The notes under the pieces were generated by a model that saw only the letters and a program-made list of their open reading frames with translations, was not told the origin of the DNA and did no database searches. Shown one piece after another: positions 6,472 through 7,750 of a stretch of 7,750 bases of DNA. The first letter of the stretch is position 1, and the number at the start of each line of letters is the position of its first letter. Source of the stretch: Candidatus Brocadia sp. (lineage in GTDB: Bacteria; Planctomycetota; Brocadiia; Brocadiales; Brocadiaceae); NCBI GenBank assembly GCA_030837935.1, contig JAUQXU010000438.1, positions 1 to 7,750 on the forward strand, in the 5' to 3' direction. The translations under genes were made by a program, and so were the position numbers.

Positions 6472-6726
6472 ATGAAATCGATTCGATTAACTAAACATGC
6501 GCAAGAACAGTGCGTCGAACGTGGCGCAACTGAATCTGAGGTTCGCTACACGATTTTAAATGGCTATCGGGAACCGGCAAAACTTGGTCGGGAAATATGT
6601 CGTTTTAGCTTTCCTTATAATAAAAATTGGCAAGGAAAATTTTATGCAGTTAAACAGGTTGCTCCCGTAATTAAAGAAGAGCAAAATGAAATTGTTGTAA
6701 TAACTGTCTATACAATGTATTTTTAA
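6472..6726 (+). CDS. DUF4258 family protein
   Basis: A small basic protein of 84 residues from the chosen ATG (MKSIRLTKHAQEQ). It shows the DUF4258 pattern: an opening beta strand and the motif LTKHAQEQCVERGATESEV, then an ILNGYRE turn, a strand around CRFSFPY, and a final pair of strands (GKFYAVKQVAPVI and EIVVITVYTMYF). The biochemical function of the family is unknown; its size, fold pattern and frequent placement beside small partner genes recall RelE-like toxins, which is inference. An in-frame ATG at 6448 would add eight Lys/Arg-rich residues, but no ribosome binding site precedes it, whereas the later ATG follows AAGAGAAAA. The next gene begins 14 bp after the stop, so the two are very probably co-transcribed. 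Confidence 0.75.
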   Translation: MKSIRLTKHAQEQCVERGATESEVRYTILNGYREPAKLGREICRFSFPYNKNWQGKFYAVKQVAPVIKEEQNEIVVITVYTMYF

Positions 6727-6728
6727 AT

Positions 6729-6733
6729 GGGAG
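6729..6733 (+). promoter_or_regulatory. Shine-Dalgarno of the DUF2283 gene
   Basis: GGGAG with a 7-bp spacer to the ATG at 6741-6743. It starts only 2 bp after the DUF4258 stop codon, a layout typical of two genes on one transcript. Confidence 0.7.
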
Positions 6734-6740
6734 ATAGTAA

Positions 6741-6959
6741 ATGAAAATAAGCTACGACCCTGAAGTAGATGCCCTTTACATTCGTTTAATTGAGGGAAAG
6801 TATGAATGCAGAACACTCAGATTAAACGAACAAATTGCGCTAAACATCGGCCCAGATGAAAAATTAGTAGGAATAGAAATTCTTGATGCGAAAGAAGTGC
6901 TGGGTTCGGGTCAATTACCAAAACTCATTGTGGAAAATCTACCTCTTGCGAAAGTATAA
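6741..6959 (+). CDS. DUF2283 family protein
   Basis: A complete 72-residue member of DUF2283. The hallmark opening MKISYDPEVDALYIRLIEGK is followed by a short variable region (CRTLRLNEQIALNIG) and the second conserved block DEKLVGIEILDAKEVL; the chain ends in GQLPKLIVENLPLAKV. The family folds as a small beta-rich domain of unknown function and is often encoded beside DUF4258 or other small proteins in accessory DNA. By position, as a short acidic second gene behind a basic DUF4258 protein, it could be the antitoxin-like partner; nothing in the sequence proves this. The start is fixed by the GGGAG site 7 bp upstream. The HicB-like gene begins 53 bp downstream on the same strand. Confidence 0.85.
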   Translation: MKISYDPEVDALYIRLIEGKYECRTLRLNEQIALNIGPDEKLVGIEILDAKEVLGSGQLPKLIVENLPLAKV

Positions 6960-6983
6960 TCTTTTAATAACCGCATTGAACGA

Positions 6984-6989
6984 TATAAT
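6984..6989 (+). promoter_or_regulatory. Possible -10 box before the HicB-like gene
   Basis: A perfect TATAAT sits 23 bp before the HicB-like ATG, in the 53-bp gap after DUF2283. No convincing -35 is seen at 16-18 bp upstream (CTTTTA region). It could allow separate transcription of the last gene of the cassette. Confidence 0.3.
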
Positions 6990-7012
6990 CTGAAAATGAA
7001 GGACAAAACGGA

Positions 7013-7231
7013 ATGAAAGATTATCATATCAATATCTTTTATAGCGAAGAAGACGAAGGATACATTGCGGACATACCTGACTTAAAACATTGCTCTTCTT
7101 TTGGTGAAACACAAGAAGAAGCATTACAAGAAGTTTTAAAAGCAAAAGAGGCGTGGCTTGAAGCAGCGCGCACCACCGGCAAACCAATACCAAAACCTCG
7201 CTATCACCCACTTATTTATCAGGATGCATAA
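7013..7231 (+). CDS. HicB-like protein (type II antitoxin family), no HicA neighbour
   Basis: A 72-residue protein with the HicB N-terminal fold, a partial RNase H-like beta-alpha-beta unit. HINIFYSEEDEGYIADIPDL supplies the first strands with the typical EGYIADIPDL motif, followed by HCSSFGETQEEALQEVLKA, the helix AKEAWLEAARTTGK and the PIPKPRY tail. Canonical HicB proteins neutralise HicA, a small mRNA-cleaving toxin usually encoded just upstream, and many add a C-terminal DNA-binding domain. Here there is no added DNA-binding domain and no HicA-like dsRBD-fold gene on either side; DUF2283 lies upstream and the convergent nuclease gene downstream. It may be an orphan or work with a distant partner. 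AAGGA (6999-7003) lies 9 bp before the ATG. A six-codon frame (ATG at 6996) overlaps the start codon as ATGA. Confidence 0.85.
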   Translation: MKDYHINIFYSEEDEGYIADIPDLKHCSSFGETQEEALQEVLKAKEAWLEAARTTGKPIPKPRYHPLIYQDA

Positions 7232-7287
7232 ACTCAAGGTTATAAAACAACATTACTGGGCTAATATCTTGTTTATTTCGCCTTCGT

Positions 7288-7750
7288 TCATTCAATTACA
7301 GCATCTCTTATCATCTTATTAAGATCATTTGGGTCAAATGAAACAGCCCAACTCCATTTCCCGAAGCCTCCATGCTGATTAACAGCCCTGCACCACTCAT
7401 CTAAGAATGCCCTCTTGGTTTTGTTCTGTTCGCTATCCTGTCCTTTGGTTTCAAGAATAAGATGTTCTCCGTTCCTCAATTTGATAATAAAGTCTGGAAA
7501 ATATCTTCTGATAACTCCCTGGTAGTTGTAAAGAATGGCGAAACCTAAATGGTCATTCTTTGTGAATGATTGCACAACCGCGCAATCGTTGATGGTTCTT
7601 GCCTCAAGAAATTCCATTTTGCTGTCAACAACGGTAAAGTTGATATGTGTTTTTTTAAAGCCCTCACACGGTTTGATTGTCCACCATGTGCGCACATCAG
7701 CAGTTGAACGGATGGGATGTTCCTTGTCAAAAACCGGGGTGAGTCGTGTC
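7288..7750 (-). CDS. C-terminal part of a restriction helicase-nuclease (type III Res / DEAD-like), 5' end outside window
   Basis: The frame is open through the right edge; only the last 154 codons are visible, reading from TRLTPVFDKEHPIRSTADVR to the TGA at 7288-7290. The visible part matches the end of large restriction-type proteins that combine an SF2 helicase with a C-terminal nuclease: VRTWWTIKPCEGFKKTH, then EARTINDCAVVQSFTKNDHL, and a PD-(D/E)XK site, PDFIIKLRNGEHLILETKGQ, with Asp in PDF and the Glu/Lys pair in ETK. Such proteins cut foreign DNA in an ATP-dependent manner, normally with a partner methyltransferase, which would lie to the right. GTG at 7693-7695 is an internal Val rather than the start. 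The gene converges on the HicB-like gene with a 56-bp gap in which I see no clear terminator. The helicase part and the exact subfamily cannot be judged here. Confidence 0.85.
   Translation of the reverse strand, partial: TRLTPVFDKEHPIRSTADVRTWWTIKPCEGFKKTHINFTVVDSKMEFLEARTINDCAVVQSFTKNDHLGFAILYNYQGVIRRYFPDFIIKLRNGEHLILETKGQDSEQNKTKRAFLDEWCRAVNQHGGFGKWSWAVSFDPNDLNKMIRDAVIE

Noticed and set aside
6556..6816. 86-codon minus-strand open frame across DUF4258 and DUF2283
   Set aside because: It opposes two recognisable protein families and crosses their intergenic gap.
7232..7287. Terminator between the HicB-like gene and the nuclease gene
   Set aside because: Only a 4-bp ATTA/TAAT stem around CTGGGC is seen, with no T-run on either strand.

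Overview
The window looks like a chromosomal segment of an AT-rich Gram-negative bacterium. A malic enzyme preceded by an ACT-type region, an HD-GYP protein, a DUF255 thioredoxin-fold protein and a relic of the hopanoid-associated glycosyltransferase HpnB fit an anaerobic lineage such as anammox planctomycetes (Brocadiales) or a deltaproteobacterium-like group. This is an inference from gene content only; no rRNA or lineage-specific marker is present.

Left part (1-5753), housekeeping-like genes. A malic enzyme enters from the left edge with its 5' end missing and converges with an HD-GYP cyclic-di-GMP phosphodiesterase gene, the two overlapping by 4 bp. Next come a decayed hpnB-like glycosyltransferase (two end fragments, frame changes, stops, centre missing), a full-length DUF255/YyaL-type protein just upstream of it on the same strand, and a small carboxymuconolactone decarboxylase (AhpD-like) gene with a clear Shine-Dalgarno. 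All except malic enzyme lie on the minus strand.

Middle (5754-6471), about 700 bp without an intact gene. It holds a 61-codon open stretch on the minus strand that reads like the end of a lost protein but has no start. It also holds a broken tRNA-Gln(CTG) whose anticodon loop, T-arm, acceptor 3' strand and CCA are intact while the 5' half is damaged, and a run of three 11-bp repeats (GTCACA-NNTTG type). Together they suggest the scarred edge of an integrated element.

Right part (6472-7750), accessory genes. Three small plus-strand genes (DUF4258, DUF2283 and a HicB-like protein without HicA) form a probable cassette of toxin-antitoxin flavour. They converge on the C-terminal part of a large restriction helicase-nuclease (PD-(D/E)XK end domain) that runs off the right edge. 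The contrast between core metabolism on the left and defence/TA-type genes on the right, with a tRNA remnant between them, is the main structural message of the window.
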